A stretch of 64,000 nt of DNA, taken from contig NZ_FMHV01000002.1 of assembly GCF_900091465.1 (NCBI RefSeq), forward strand, positions 4,464,001 through 4,528,000, in the 5' to 3' direction. Of this stretch, positions 54,455 to 63,173 are shown one piece after another (position 1 is the stretch's first letter; each line of letters opens with the position of its first letter). The notes beneath the pieces were generated by a model, which worked only from the letters and a program-made list of their open reading frames with translations, was not told where the DNA came from and did no database searches. A program made the translations under genes and the position numbers. Source of the stretch: Micromonospora rhizosphaerae (GTDB taxonomy: Bacteria > Actinomycetota > Actinomycetes > Mycobacteriales > Micromonosporaceae).

Positions 54455-55258
54455 GTGGGCGAGGCAGCCGACAGGCGGACGATCGGCCATCCCGGGTTGG
54501 GGCGGGTCCTCGTGGTCATCCCCACCTACAACGAGGCCGACAACGTCAGCCGGATCGTGGCGCGGGTCCGGGAGGCGGCGCCGGCGGTGGAGATCCTCAT
54601 CGCCGACGACAACAGCCCCGACGGCACCGGAGTCATCGCCGACGCCCTCGCCCGCACCGACCCGCGGGTGCATGTGCTGCACCGCGAGGGAAAGCAAGGG
54701 CTCGGTACGGCCTATCTGGCCGGGTTCGCCTGGGCCCGCCAGCGCGGCTACGACGCGGTGGTGGAGATGGACGCCGACGGCTCGCACGCCCCGGAGGATC
54801 TGCCCGCCCTGCTCGACGCCGCCTGCGACGCCGATGTGGTGATCGGCTCCCGGTGGACCCGGGGGGCCCGGGTGGTGAACTGGCCGCTGCGCCGGCTGGT
54901 GCTGTCGCGCTGCGGGAACCTGTACGCGCGGCTGGCGCTGGGCATGCCGGTCTCGGACGCCACCGGCGGCTACCGGGTGTACCGGTCGGCCGCTCTGGAG
55001 GCGATCGACCTGGAGTCGGTCCGCTCGCAGGGCTACTCGTTCCAGGTGGAGCTGTCCCGGCTGGCGCACCGGGCCGGGGTGCGGATCGTGGAGGTGCCGA
55101 TCACCTTCGCCCAGCGGGAACGCGGCACCAGCAAGATGAGCCCGCTGATCGTGGCCGAGGCGCTGTGGCGGATCACCACGTGGGGGTTGCAGGACCGGCG
55201 TACGGCGGTGCGGCGGGGCCTGCACGGCACCCCGGACGGTCAGGTCCGGTGGCCGTGA
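54455..55258 (+). CDS. Polyprenol monophosphomannose synthase
   Basis: This 267-residue family 2 glycosyltransferase matches the Dpm1/Ppm1-D2 type: VVIPTYNEADNVSRIVARVR, EILIADDNSPDGTG, the DAD metal motif in VEMDADGSHAPED and FAQRERGTSKMSP. It transfers mannose from GDP-mannose to polyprenyl phosphate, which supplies protein mannosylation and lipoglycan synthesis. It begins with GTG 40 bp after lnt and is likely cotranscribed. No C-terminal membrane helices. Confidence 0.91.
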   Translation: MGEAADRRTIGHPGLGRVLVVIPTYNEADNVSRIVARVREAAPAVEILIADDNSPDGTGVIADALARTDPRVHVLHREGKQGLGTAYLAGFAWARQRGYDAVVEMDADGSHAPEDLPALLDAACDADVVIGSRWTRGARVVNWPLRRLVLSRCGNLYARLALGMPVSDATGGYRVYRSAALEAIDLESVRSQGYSFQVELSRLAHRAGVRIVEVPITFAQRERGTSKMSPLIVAEALWRITTWGLQDRRTAVRRGLHGTPDGQVRWP

Positions 55259-55313
55259 GCGTCGGCGTGTCATGCTTGAGGAGCGTGATGACGCCCATGG
55301 CTTATGAGGTGAG

Positions 55314-55850
55314 ATGCGCCGAGGACTGAGGTTCGTACCGCCGGCCCTGCTGCTGCTCGCGGTGCTGGAGTTGGCGGTGTTCGTCCTGGTGGGCCGGGGG
55401 ATCGGCTTCGGTTCCGCGATGCTGCTGGTGTTCGCCGCGTCCCTGCTCGGGCTGGTGCTGCTGCGCCGGGAGGGGATGCGGGCGTGGCGGGGCTTCCGCG
55501 CCTCCGTCAACGCGGGCCAGCCGCCGGGCGGGCAGGTGACCGACGGCCTGGTGGGGCTGGCCGGCGCGCTGCTGCTGGCGATCCCCGGGCTGGTCAGTGG
55601 CCTGTTGGGGCTGTTGCTGCTGGTGCCGCCGGTGCGCCGGCTGGCCCGGTCCGGGGTACGACGTGCCGCCGAGCGCCGGGTGTCGTCGAGGGTCGCCGGT
55701 GACCTGTTCGGCCCGCGCCGGGTCCGGGTCCGCCGGGGTGCCCCGCAGCCCACACCGACCCAGACCGCCCAGCCGGCGCAGACCGCCCAGCCGGGCACCG
55801 ACCCGGGGCGGGCCATCGAGGGTGAGATCATCGAGCCCGGCCGGCCCTGA
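55314..55850 (+). CDS. fxsA: FxsA-family membrane protein
   Basis: This 178-residue protein has the FxsA core: LLLLAVLELAVFVLVGRGIG, a second hydrophobic stretch and GALLLAIPGLVSGLLGLLLL followed by PPVRRL. In E. coli FxsA relieves F-plasmid exclusion of phage T7; its normal function is unknown. The C-terminus is Pro/Thr-rich with repeated QTAQPAQ units. GAGGTGAG precedes the ATG. Confidence 0.88.
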   Translation: MRRGLRFVPPALLLLAVLELAVFVLVGRGIGFGSAMLLVFAASLLGLVLLRREGMRAWRGFRASVNAGQPPGGQVTDGLVGLAGALLLAIPGLVSGLLGLLLLVPPVRRLARSGVRRAAERRVSSRVAGDLFGPRRVRVRRGAPQPTPTQTAQPAQTAQPGTDPGRAIEGEIIEPGRP

Positions 55851-55872
55851 GCCGGGCCGCCGAGACGACGAA

Positions 55873-55903
55873 AACGCCCCCGGGAATGTTTCCCGGGGGC
55901 GTT
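55873..55903. terminator. Bidirectional intrinsic terminator between fxsA and rbpA
   Basis: AACGCCCCCGGGAA pairs perfectly with TTCCCGGGGGCGTT around a TGT loop. On the minus strand the stem runs into TTTTCG, giving rbpA a U-tract; on the plus strand it ends fxsA. Confidence 0.8.
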
Positions 55904-55921
55904 CGCGTCAGTTGGTGTGGC

Positions 55922-56263
55922 TCAGGCGCGGCCGCGGCGGGCCCGCACCTCCTGGAGCCGCTCGGCGAGGATGTCCTCCAGTTCGGCGATCGAGCGACGC
56001 TCCAGCAGCATGTCCCAGTGGGTGCGCGGCGGCTTGGCCTTCTTCTGCTCCGGCTCGCTGCCGTCGACCAGCCGGGCGACGCTGCCGTCGAACTTGCACT
56101 CCCAGGTCGTGGGGACCTCGGCGTCGACGGCGAACGGCACCTCGAACTGGTGGCCCTTGGCGCACAGGTACTCGCGGGTCTGACGCGGCGCGAGCTCGGT
56201 GTTGCGGTCGGATTCGTAGCTCACCGCGCCCAGGCGGCTTCCGCGCAGCATACGCTCGCCCAT
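55922..56263 (-). CDS. rbpA: RNA polymerase-binding protein RbpA
   Basis: This 113-residue actinobacteria-specific transcription factor has the N-terminal GERMLRGSRLGAVSYESDRN, the central core domain CAKGHQFEVPFAVDAEVPTT and the C-terminal sigma-interaction helix (DMLLERRSIAELEDILAERL). RbpA binds RNA polymerase and group 1 sigma factors and stabilises open complexes. The ATG at 56263 has AGGGGAAG upstream, and a SigR-like promoter lies about 45-70 bases before it. Confidence 0.95.
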   Translation of the reverse strand: MGERMLRGSRLGAVSYESDRNTELAPRQTREYLCAKGHQFEVPFAVDAEVPTTWECKFDGSVARLVDGSEPEQKKAKPPRTHWDMLLERRSIAELEDILAERLQEVRARRGRA

Positions 56264-56307
56264 GATCGACTTCCCCTCGTTCGTGGTGGTGCTGGTCTTC
56301 TTGGTGT

Positions 56308-56335
56308 AACGGTCCGTCTCCGCCCGGACATTCCC
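56308..56335 (-). promoter_or_regulatory. SigR-like oxidative-stress promoter of rbpA
   Basis: On the minus strand GGGAAT (56335-56330) and GTT (56310-56308) are separated by 19 bp, close to the SigR/SigH consensus GGAAT-N18-GTT. In Streptomyces coelicolor rbpA belongs to the SigR (thiol stress) regulon, which agrees with this site. Confidence 0.65.
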
Positions 56336-56490
56336 GCCCACGTCGGTGGATCGGACGCGCGGACGGCCCCTGCAAGGGTAGCCGCCCACGGCAGCCGCCC
56401 GGCGGAGTCGTCCCCTGCCGGGTGGAAACGGTGGAGTGTTTTGGCTGTCACCGGGGATGTTAGCCGCCCCAGGGTGGACGGGAGGTTGCG

Positions 56491-57972
56491 ATGGCAGCTG
56501 ACGCGCCGATCGAGAACCGACCGCCCTCGGAGCGGACCTTCTTCGGTCATCCGAGGGCGCTGGCGACGCTGTTCCTCACCGAGATGTGGGAGCGGTTCAG
56601 CTTCTACGGCATGCGGGCGATCCTGGTGCTCTACCTGACCGCGGCGGTGGCCGACGAGGGGCTGGGCATGCGGGAGTCCACCGCCAATGCCGTCTACGGC
56701 ACCTACAACGCGATGGTGTACCTGATGGCGCTGCCCGGGGGCTGGGTCGCCGACCGGCTCATCGGGGCGCGGCGTAGCGTGCTGTGGGGCGGCGTGGTGA
56801 TCGCGGCCGGCCACTACGTGATGGCGGTGCCGGCCGGGTGGAGCGTGTTCGTCGGCATGACGCTGATCGTGCTCGGCACGGGCCTGCTCAAACCCAACAT
56901 CTCGACCATGGTCGGCGACCTGTACGAGCGGGACTCCCCGCGCCGCGACGCCGGGTTCTCCATCTTCTACATGGGCATCAACCTGGGGGCGTTCATCGCC
57001 CCGCTGATCACCGGCTTCCTCGGCGAGAAGATCAACTGGCACCTGGGCTTCGGCGCCGCCGCGATCGGCATGACCTTCGGGGTGCTGCAGTACGTCCTGG
57101 GCGGGCGCAACCTGGGCGAGGCCGGCGTCCGACCGGCCGACCCGCTGCTCGGGGCGGACCGTCGCCGGGCGCTCACCCGCGTCGCCGTCGCCACCCTGGT
57201 GGTGCTGGTGGTGCTCGCCGCCCTGGCCCTGGCCGGGCTGTTCACCGTGAACAACGTGGTCAACCTGCTCACCATCGTCACCGTGCTGGTCACCATCGCC
57301 TATTTCGCCCGGATCCTCGCCGATCGGGAGATCAGCGGCACCGAACGCAGCCGGATGAAGGCGTACCTGTGGCTGTTCGTCTTCGCCGCGGCGTTCTGGC
57401 TGATCTACGACCAGGCCGGGTCGGTGCTGAACATCTTCGCCGCCGACCGCACCGACCGGGACGTGCTCGGATTCACCTTCCCGGCGTCCTGGCTCCAGTC
57501 GGTCAACCCGATCCTGATCATCATCGGCGCGCCGCTGGCCGCCTGGCTCTGGCTGCGGCTGGGGCACCGGGTGTCCACGCCGATGAAATTCGCCGTCGGT
57601 CTGGTGCTCAACGGCGTGTCGTTCGTGCTGATGGCCGCCGCCGCCCAGGCCGCCGTCGGCGGCGACCTGGTCTCCCCGTGGTGGCTGATCGCCGTGTACG
57701 CCATCCAGGTCGCCGGTGAGCTGTCGCTGAGCCCGGTCGGCCTGTCGGCCACCACCAAGCTCGCCCCGGTCAAGTACGCCAGCCAGATGATGGGCCTGTG
57801 GTTCCTCGCCGTCGCCGTCGGTGACGCGATCGGTGGGCAGGTGGCCCGGCTCGCCGAGACCTGGCCGGAGCCGACGTACTTCCTCACCTTCGGGTTGGCG
57901 TCGGTGGCGCTGGGACTCGGCGCGGCGATGTTCGCCCGGCACATCCGGCACCTGATGGCCGGCATCCACTGA
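56491..57972 (+). CDS. POT-family proton-dependent oligopeptide transporter
   Basis: This 493-residue membrane protein of the POT/PTR family has about 14 transmembrane helices. The family signatures are EMWERFSFYGMRAILVLYLT in helix 1 and GDLYERDSPRRDAGFSIFYM in the following loop and helix, with NLGAFIAPLITG after it. These carriers import di- and tripeptides with protons. GGGAGG precedes the ATG. Confidence 0.92.
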   Translation: MAADAPIENRPPSERTFFGHPRALATLFLTEMWERFSFYGMRAILVLYLTAAVADEGLGMRESTANAVYGTYNAMVYLMALPGGWVADRLIGARRSVLWGGVVIAAGHYVMAVPAGWSVFVGMTLIVLGTGLLKPNISTMVGDLYERDSPRRDAGFSIFYMGINLGAFIAPLITGFLGEKINWHLGFGAAAIGMTFGVLQYVLGGRNLGEAGVRPADPLLGADRRRALTRVAVATLVVLVVLAALALAGLFTVNNVVNLLTIVTVLVTIAYFARILADREISGTERSRMKAYLWLFVFAAAFWLIYDQAGSVLNIFAADRTDRDVLGFTFPASWLQSVNPILIIIGAPLAAWLWLRLGHRVSTPMKFAVGLVLNGVSFVLMAAAAQAAVGGDLVSPWWLIAVYAIQVAGELSLSPVGLSATTKLAPVKYASQMMGLWFLAVAVGDAIGGQVARLAETWPEPTYFLTFGLASVALGLGAAMFARHIRHLMAGIH

Positions 57973-57981
57973 CCGGGCCGC

Positions 57982-58572
57982 TCAGCCGGCCGGGGTGGGC
58001 GGGAGGGGTAGCGGCAGGCCGGGCAGCCCGTCGATGCTGGTCCCGACGTGGTCCTTCTTCGCGAAGTAGTCGCTCAGCGAGGCGTCGTCCTCGCGCGCGA
58101 AGCGCTTGGCGTGCAGGTCGCGGTCGGCGTCGTAGGTCATCAGCGGCACCGCGTAGCCGCAGGTGTCGCGGATCAACTCGGCGCGCACCAGGATGATCGC
58201 CCGCAGGCCGTGCACGCTGGTGTCGATGTCCGGGAAGAGCCCGATCAGATCCATCCACCGGGGATCGTCGCGGAACACCGGCTCGCCCCGCCCGTGCACC
58301 CGCACGATGTTCGGCGGGCCGGAGAACGCGCACCACATCAGCGTGATCCGGCGGTTCTCCCGAAGGTGGGCGACGGTCTCGGCGTTGGAGCCGGCGAAGT
58401 CCAGGTAGGCGACCGTACGGTCGTCGACGACGGCGAAGGAGCCACGCAGGCCCTTGGGGGAGAGGTTGATGGTGCCGTCGCCGGCCAGTGGCGCGGTGGC
58501 GGTGAAGAAGAGTGGTTGGTTCTCGATGAAGGAGCGGAGCCGGCCGTCGATGCGTTCGTACGTCTTTCCCAC
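57982..58572 (-). CDS. Pyridoxamine 5'-phosphate oxidase family protein
   Basis: This 196-residue protein has the split-barrel flavin fold: FFTATAPLAGDGTINLSPKG at the N-terminus, VAYLDFAGSNAETVAHLREN and WCAFSGPPNIVRVHGRGEPV. Family members bind FMN, F420 or haem and reduce small molecules; the actinobacterial branch is mostly uncharacterised. The GTG at 58572 was chosen at the start of conservation; a longer in-frame N-terminus is low complexity. It converges on the POT gene with a 9-bp gap. Confidence 0.82.
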   Translation of the reverse strand: MGKTYERIDGRLRSFIENQPLFFTATAPLAGDGTINLSPKGLRGSFAVVDDRTVAYLDFAGSNAETVAHLRENRRITLMWCAFSGPPNIVRVHGRGEPVFRDDPRWMDLIGLFPDIDTSVHGLRAIILVRAELIRDTCGYAVPLMTYDADRDLHAKRFAREDDASLSDYFAKKDHVGTSIDGLPGLPLPLPPTPAG

Positions 58573-58774
58573 CTGGGCATCATCGCCGCTGGTGGAGGTC
58601 GCCCGCTGACCCGTCCCAGTCCTCGGGGAGGTCCGGTCGCTCACTCGGGCAGGGCGAACTGCTTCCGCAGCCAGCCGGCCGGGTGTGGCCGGGACGCCGG
58701 CGTCGAACGGCAGGGTCCCGGACAGGATCGCGGCGCCGGCGTACCGCGAAAGTTGAGCAGTCAACATCTGGGGG

Positions 58775-59908
58775 TCAGGCGCTCTCGGGCTGGCGGGACC
58801 CGAGCCGGGCCAGGGCACTGGCGAGGTCGCTGACCTGGTCGGCCAGCTGCGCCGCCCGCCGCTGGGCCAGGTCACGGTCGGCCTCCGTGGCCCGCAGCCG
58901 TACCGTCAGCTCCGCCAGCCGGGCCTCGGCGGCCGCGGCGGCGTCGCGGGCCGCGGCCAGGTCGGCTGCCAGCGCGTCCCGTTCGTCGGTCCGGACCGCC
59001 AGCTCCTGGCGAGCCGCCGCCGCCGCTGCCACCGCCTCCTGCTGCGCGGCCTCCGCCCGGCCCCGCGCGTCGTCCGCCTGCTGACGGGCCCGGTCGGCCC
59101 CGGCGGCCTCCGCTCGCGCCCGGGCGGCCTCCGCGCGCCCGGCCTCAGCCTCGGTACGCGCCTGCGCGGCCTCGGTGCCCAGGCGCTCGGCCCGCTCCAG
59201 GGCCTCGCCGGCCGAGCGGGCGGCCCGCTCGGCGTCGCCGCGTGCGATATCCCGCTCGGCGGTCAGGTCGGTGCTACGCCGCCGCTCGCCCTCCAGCTCC
59301 GACCGGAGGGTACGCAGCTCGTGGCGGGCGGTGCCGCGGTCCCGCTCGGCCTGCACCCGCAGCGCCTGCGCCGCGCTGGCCTCCCGCCGCGCCTCGTCCC
59401 GGGCCGTCTCGGCCTGCTCCGCCCGCTCGGCGGCGCGGGCGGCCTCCGCCGCAGCCCGGTCGGCCCGCTCGCGGGCGGCGTTCCGGTCGGCGACCGCGGC
59501 GCGGGCCTCCTGGCGGGCCCGGGCCGCGGCCGCGGCGGCGTCCTCGGCGTCGCGGCGGGCCTCATCCCGCTCGGTGTGCGCGGCCGCCACGTGGGCGGCC
59601 GCGTCGGCGCGCAACTGCGCCAGCTGCCGCTCCACCCCGGCGGGGGAGAGCTCGGCGTGCAGCGCCTCGGTGAGGGTCGCCACGATCTGATCGAGCCGGT
59701 CCACCGCCTCCCAGGTGCGGGCGACCTGGCCGGGCAGGCCGGGGGCGTTGCGGTGCCGCATCCGCGAGTTGCGGGAGGCCCGCTGACAGGCACCATCGTT
59801 GTCCCGGCAGTATCGGAACGGCCGGCCAGCGCCGGCGCGCTGCGGCACCTCCCGTCCACAGTGGGCGCAGGGGCGGGTGTCGGCGGCGGGGGCGGGCTGG
59901 GCGTCCAT
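58775..59908 (-). CDS. Long coiled-coil protein with an N-terminal zinc-finger-like motif
   Basis: This 377-residue protein begins with CAHCGREVPQRAG and YCRDNDGAC, four Cys that could bind zinc as in single-finger DNA-binding modules. From about residue 65 to 365 it is an uninterrupted Ala/Arg/Glu-rich coiled coil with regular heptads. It may link DNA to another structure, in the manner of chromosome- or polarity-scaffold proteins. No family name recognised. The 202 bp between this gene and the flavin-binding protein gene hold nothing recognised. Confidence 0.75.
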   Translation of the reverse strand: MDAQPAPAADTRPCAHCGREVPQRAGAGRPFRYCRDNDGACQRASRNSRMRHRNAPGLPGQVARTWEAVDRLDQIVATLTEALHAELSPAGVERQLAQLRADAAAHVAAAHTERDEARRDAEDAAAAAARARQEARAAVADRNAARERADRAAAEAARAAERAEQAETARDEARREASAAQALRVQAERDRGTARHELRTLRSELEGERRRSTDLTAERDIARGDAERAARSAGEALERAERLGTEAAQARTEAEAGRAEAARARAEAAGADRARQQADDARGRAEAAQQEAVAAAAAARQELAVRTDERDALAADLAAARDAAAAAEARLAELTVRLRATEADRDLAQRRAAQLADQVSDLASALARLGSRQPESA

Positions 59909-60052
59909 CGAGGGCGAAGTCTAGTGGTGGTGTGCACCAACGTTCGGCCCACGGCGCGGTCCGTTCCGGGTGGCGTGGCGGGGCAGCATCACCGCGGGAG
60001 GTGGCCGGGACGGGCCGGTGGCACCGCGACCCGCGGCGGTAGGGTGCGGCGC

Positions 60053-60562
60053 ATGGCGATCTCCCCGTACATCATTCGCATGCGCAAATACATCGGCAGC
60101 GAACTGCTCCTGCTGCCCGGGGTCAGCGCGGTGGTGCGCAACGACGCCGGGCAGGTGCTGCTGGCCCGGCGCAGCGACAACGGCCGCTGGTCGCTGCCCG
60201 CCGGGGTGATCGACCCGGGCGAGCAGCCGGCCGACGCGGTGCTGCGGGAGGTCCTGGAGGAGACCGGCGTGCGCGTCGAGATCGAACGGGTGGGCGGCGT
60301 CGCCACCCACCCCGTCGTCTACCCCAACGGCGACGCGTGCGAGTACCTCAACGTGTGGTTCCGCTGCCGCCCGGTCGGCGGCGCCCCGACGGCCGACCAC
60401 GACGAGTCCACCGAGGTCGGCTGGTTCGACCCGGACGACCTGCCCGAGCTCGACGACTGGTCGCGGCTGCGGATCGACACCACCCTGCGCGAGGACGACC
60501 CCACCTGGCACGCCCGGCCGGGCGAGCGGCATCCGGCGCTCGGGCAGCCCGACGCGCTCTGA
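60053..60562 (+). CDS. NUDIX hydrolase
   Basis: This 169-residue protein carries a full Nudix box, GVIDPGEQPADAVLREVLEE followed by TGV, with all catalytic Glu residues. It hydrolyses a nucleoside diphosphate linked to another moiety; the substrate is unknown. A TAGGGT -10 element lies 7 nt before the ATG at 60053, so the message is probably leaderless. It is divergent from the coiled-coil gene. Confidence 0.88.
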   Translation: MAISPYIIRMRKYIGSELLLLPGVSAVVRNDAGQVLLARRSDNGRWSLPAGVIDPGEQPADAVLREVLEETGVRVEIERVGGVATHPVVYPNGDACEYLNVWFRCRPVGGAPTADHDESTEVGWFDPDDLPELDDWSRLRIDTTLREDDPTWHARPGERHPALGQPDAL

Positions 60563-60568
60563 CGCGGT

Positions 60569-61219
60569 TCAGGGGGTGGCGACGGCGGCGCGGGACCGGT
60601 CGGCGGCGATCCGCACCGCGAGGCCGGCCAGCACGCTGCCCATCACGTACCGCTGCGCCCGCGCCCACCCCGGCCGCCGCACGAGGAACGCCGACACCGA
60701 CCCCGCGGTGAGCACGATCAGCGCGTTCACCGTCAGGGCGATCACGATCTGGGTGAGGCCGAGCAGCAGGCTCTGCACCGCCACGTGACCGCGCGCCGGG
60801 TCGATGAACTGCGGCAGCAGCGACATGTAGAGGATCGCGATCTTCGGGTTGAGCAGGTTGGTGACCAGGCCCATGGAGAACAGCCGCCGCGGCGGGTCCG
60901 GCGGCAGCGGGGCCGGGGTGAACGCCGAGCGGCCGCCGGGCCGCAGCGTCCGCCAGGCCAGCCAGAACAGGTACGCCGCGCCGGCCAGCTTCACCGCCGC
61001 GTACAGCGGTGGCACCAGCACGAAGACCGTGGCGATCCCGGCCACCGCGGCGGCCAGGTAGACCAGGAAGCCGACGGCCACGCCGAGCAGCGAGATCAGC
61101 CCGGCCCGCCGCCCCTGGGTCACCGACCGGGACACCAGATAGACCATGTTCGGGCCGGGCGTGAGCACCAGACCCAGCGCCACGAGGCCGATTCCCACCA
61201 GCGCGCCGAAACTCACCAT
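60569..61219 (-). CDS. LysE-family amino-acid exporter
   Basis: This 216-residue protein has six transmembrane helices and the family start LGLVLTPGPNMVYLVSRSVT followed by QGRRAGLISLLGVAVGF. LysE/RhtB carriers export amino acids such as lysine, arginine, threonine or homoserine; the substrate cannot be told. It is convergent with the NUDIX gene (6-bp gap). Upstream, 61220-61430 holds no gene. Confidence 0.88.
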   Translation of the reverse strand: MVSFGALVGIGLVALGLVLTPGPNMVYLVSRSVTQGRRAGLISLLGVAVGFLVYLAAAVAGIATVFVLVPPLYAAVKLAGAAYLFWLAWRTLRPGGRSAFTPAPLPPDPPRRLFSMGLVTNLLNPKIAILYMSLLPQFIDPARGHVAVQSLLLGLTQIVIALTVNALIVLTAGSVSAFLVRRPGWARAQRYVMGSVLAGLAVRIAADRSRAAVATP

Positions 61220-61430
61220 GACGTCCCCCGTCTCGTCGACATGACCTTGACGCTACGCCTGGGCGATCACGTCCTGAACCCGCCCGTAGAGGTGATGGTC
61301 CCCACCTACAGCGGCGGTCCTGTCCGAACGCCTTCTTTGCGCCGTTTCCCATCCGCCGTACGGTGGCTTTCATCTGGTCTTCGACTGAGGCCCACGACGG
61401 CCGACGGTGGCGATGTACCGGGAGCATCCC

Positions 61431-61862
61431 ATGAGGCAGAAGCTGCAGCAGGCTCTGGTCAGTACTGCGGCGCCTTTGCTCCAGGACGGCGAACGGCCGG
61501 AGGTGGCGAGCGGCGCCCGCATAAATATGTCAATCAAGGCGAACCTGGCGTGGGGCGCGGCGTCGGCCATCCTCACCGGAGGGAACTGGGTCACGACCGG
61601 CGACGACAAGCAGTGCTACGTCCTGCTGACCGACCGACGGTTGCTGCTGCTCCAGTCGCACTGGCTCACCTTCCGGCCGGTCGCCAAGGTCCTCGCGGAG
61701 CTGCCCCGCCCGTCGCTGGTGGTCACCGATGTCGCCCGTGGGTTGATGACGTCCTTCACCGTCTCGGCCGCCGGCCACCCGGACGCGATTCGGCTCTCGT
61801 TCGCGTTGACCGAACGAGGGGAGAGCATTGCCCTGCTGAGGGCGCTGGGGGCTGCTGCCTGA
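61431..61862 (+). CDS. Hypothetical protein with a PH-like fold pattern
   Basis: This 143-residue protein starts at the ATG at 61431, seven bases after a GGGAG site. The pattern of beta strands with QCYVLLTDRRLLLLQSHW in the middle resembles the bacterial pleckstrin-homology-like domains where TDRRLLL is common. There is no signal peptide. Function unknown. Confidence 0.62.
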   Translation: MRQKLQQALVSTAAPLLQDGERPEVASGARINMSIKANLAWGAASAILTGGNWVTTGDDKQCYVLLTDRRLLLLQSHWLTFRPVAKVLAELPRPSLVVTDVARGLMTSFTVSAAGHPDAIRLSFALTERGESIALLRALGAAA

Positions 61863-61957
61863 GCTGCTTTCCGACCGGAGCCAGCGCGGACACCGCAGCG
61901 CCCCAGCCACAATCAGGGCCGTCGCCGTGGGCGGGACGAAGGGGTCACACTACTGGG

Positions 61958-62512
61958 ATGTCCGTTCTACTGCGAGCGGTCGCGACGGCCGGTGCCCCGG
62001 AACTCGTGCTCCGCCCGTGGCGCCGTCACGACCTCGACGCCCTGCTGGCGGCGTACCGGGATCCGGTGCTGCGCAGCTGGACCCGGTACCCGGTCACCAC
62101 GAGGGCGGAGGCCGTGGCGTTCCTGCGGCGCAGCCGGCAGGGCTGGGCGGCCGACCGCCGGTTCAGCTTCGCGGTGCTCGAGCCGTGGCCGGACGGGGAA
62201 CGGTTGGTGGCGAACGTGGTCCTCAAGGACGTCACGGCGGGACGGCCGTACGCGGAGGTGGGTTACTGGACGGCGGCGCCCGCGCGGGGCCGCGGGGTGG
62301 CGCCCCGGGCCGTCGCCGCCGTGACCGAGTGGGCGTTCGCGCGCTTCGCCGCAAGCGGCCTGGCCCGGCTGGAGCTGCTGCACCAGGTCGACAATCCGGC
62401 CTCCTGCCGGGTGGCGGCGAAGAGCGGGTACGTCCTGCAGGAGGTGCTGCCCGCCCGGCCGCCGTTCCCCCGCGACGGGCACCGGCACGTCCGCTGGCGC
62501 GGCCGATCATGA
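61958..62512 (+). CDS. GNAT-family N-acetyltransferase
   Basis: This 184-residue protein matches the RimJ/RimL-type GNAT fold: ELVLRPWRRHDLDALLAAYR at the N-terminus, AEVGYWTAAPARGRGVAPRA with the acetyl-CoA loop, and LLHQVDNPASCRVAAKSGYV with the family Asn-x-x-S pattern. It acetylates an amine, often a protein N-terminus or an antibiotic; the target is unknown. Confidence 0.85.
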   Translation: MSVLLRAVATAGAPELVLRPWRRHDLDALLAAYRDPVLRSWTRYPVTTRAEAVAFLRRSRQGWAADRRFSFAVLEPWPDGERLVANVVLKDVTAGRPYAEVGYWTAAPARGRGVAPRAVAAVTEWAFARFAASGLARLELLHQVDNPASCRVAAKSGYVLQEVLPARPPFPRDGHRHVRWRGRS

Positions 62513-62557
62513 CCCCGGTGGGTGCATCCGCGCGGGATCACCAGCCAGCCAGGACGG

Positions 62558-62578
62558 GCGCCGCCGCTGAGGCGGCGC
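62558..62578. terminator. Hairpin between convergent GNAT and DUF1232 genes
   Basis: GCGCCGCC pairs with GGCGGCGC around the loop GCTGA between the two stop codons. No U-tract. Confidence 0.5.
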
Positions 62579-62591
62579 GGAGCTGGCGGCG

Positions 62592-63002
62592 TCAGCGGTC
62601 GGCCGGTTCGGGGTTGGTGGGGCCGAGCAGCCGGTTCAACAGGCGCGGTTCGCCCGGCCAGGCGGCGAGCAGCACCTCCCGGGGGACCTGCCGGCCGGCG
62701 TAGCGCAGGGCGAGGGCGACCACGACGATGTCGTCGAGCGGGCCGATGACCGGCAGGAACTCGGGGATGAGGTCGATCGGGCTGGCCAACCAGAGCCCGG
62801 CGAAGACGATGGCGATCTTCGCCCGGCGCGGGACCCGCGGGTCCTTTCGCAGCCGACGCACGGTGGTGAGGCAGTCGGGGATGAACGCGGCCAGGTCGCG
62901 CAGGATGCCCGGGGGCAGCCGCCGGGCCAGCAGCACCAGCAGCGCCCAGCTGGCGATCAGACAGGCCAGCGCCACGCCGAGCCCGATCAGCCAGTCGCGC
63001 AC
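62592..63002 (-). CDS. DUF1232 (YkvA-like) membrane protein
   Basis: This 136-residue protein has one N-terminal transmembrane helix (GLGVALACLIASWALLVLLA) and a C-terminal DUF1232 domain with the hallmark LWLASPIDLIPEFLPVIGPL then DDIVVVALALRY. The family function is unknown. The GTG at 63002 has AGGAGGG about ten bases upstream; a longer upstream reading is low complexity and was rejected. Confidence 0.85.
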   Translation of the reverse strand: MRDWLIGLGVALACLIASWALLVLLARRLPPGILRDLAAFIPDCLTTVRRLRKDPRVPRRAKIAIVFAGLWLASPIDLIPEFLPVIGPLDDIVVVALALRYAGRQVPREVLLAAWPGEPRLLNRLLGPTNPEPADR

Positions 63003-63173
63003 GCCGGTGGTCCCTCCTGACGCCGGTACGGGCCGTCGCCGGCGACCCCACCGAGGAATGTACGCCGGGTCACCGCCGGCTGCCGGGCACGAGGGGCGGG
63101 GAATTCCCCGGCCACCGCGCGCGCTGAACCCGACCGCAGGCAGCGGATACGGTGGGTGCGGGAGGTGTCGAGG

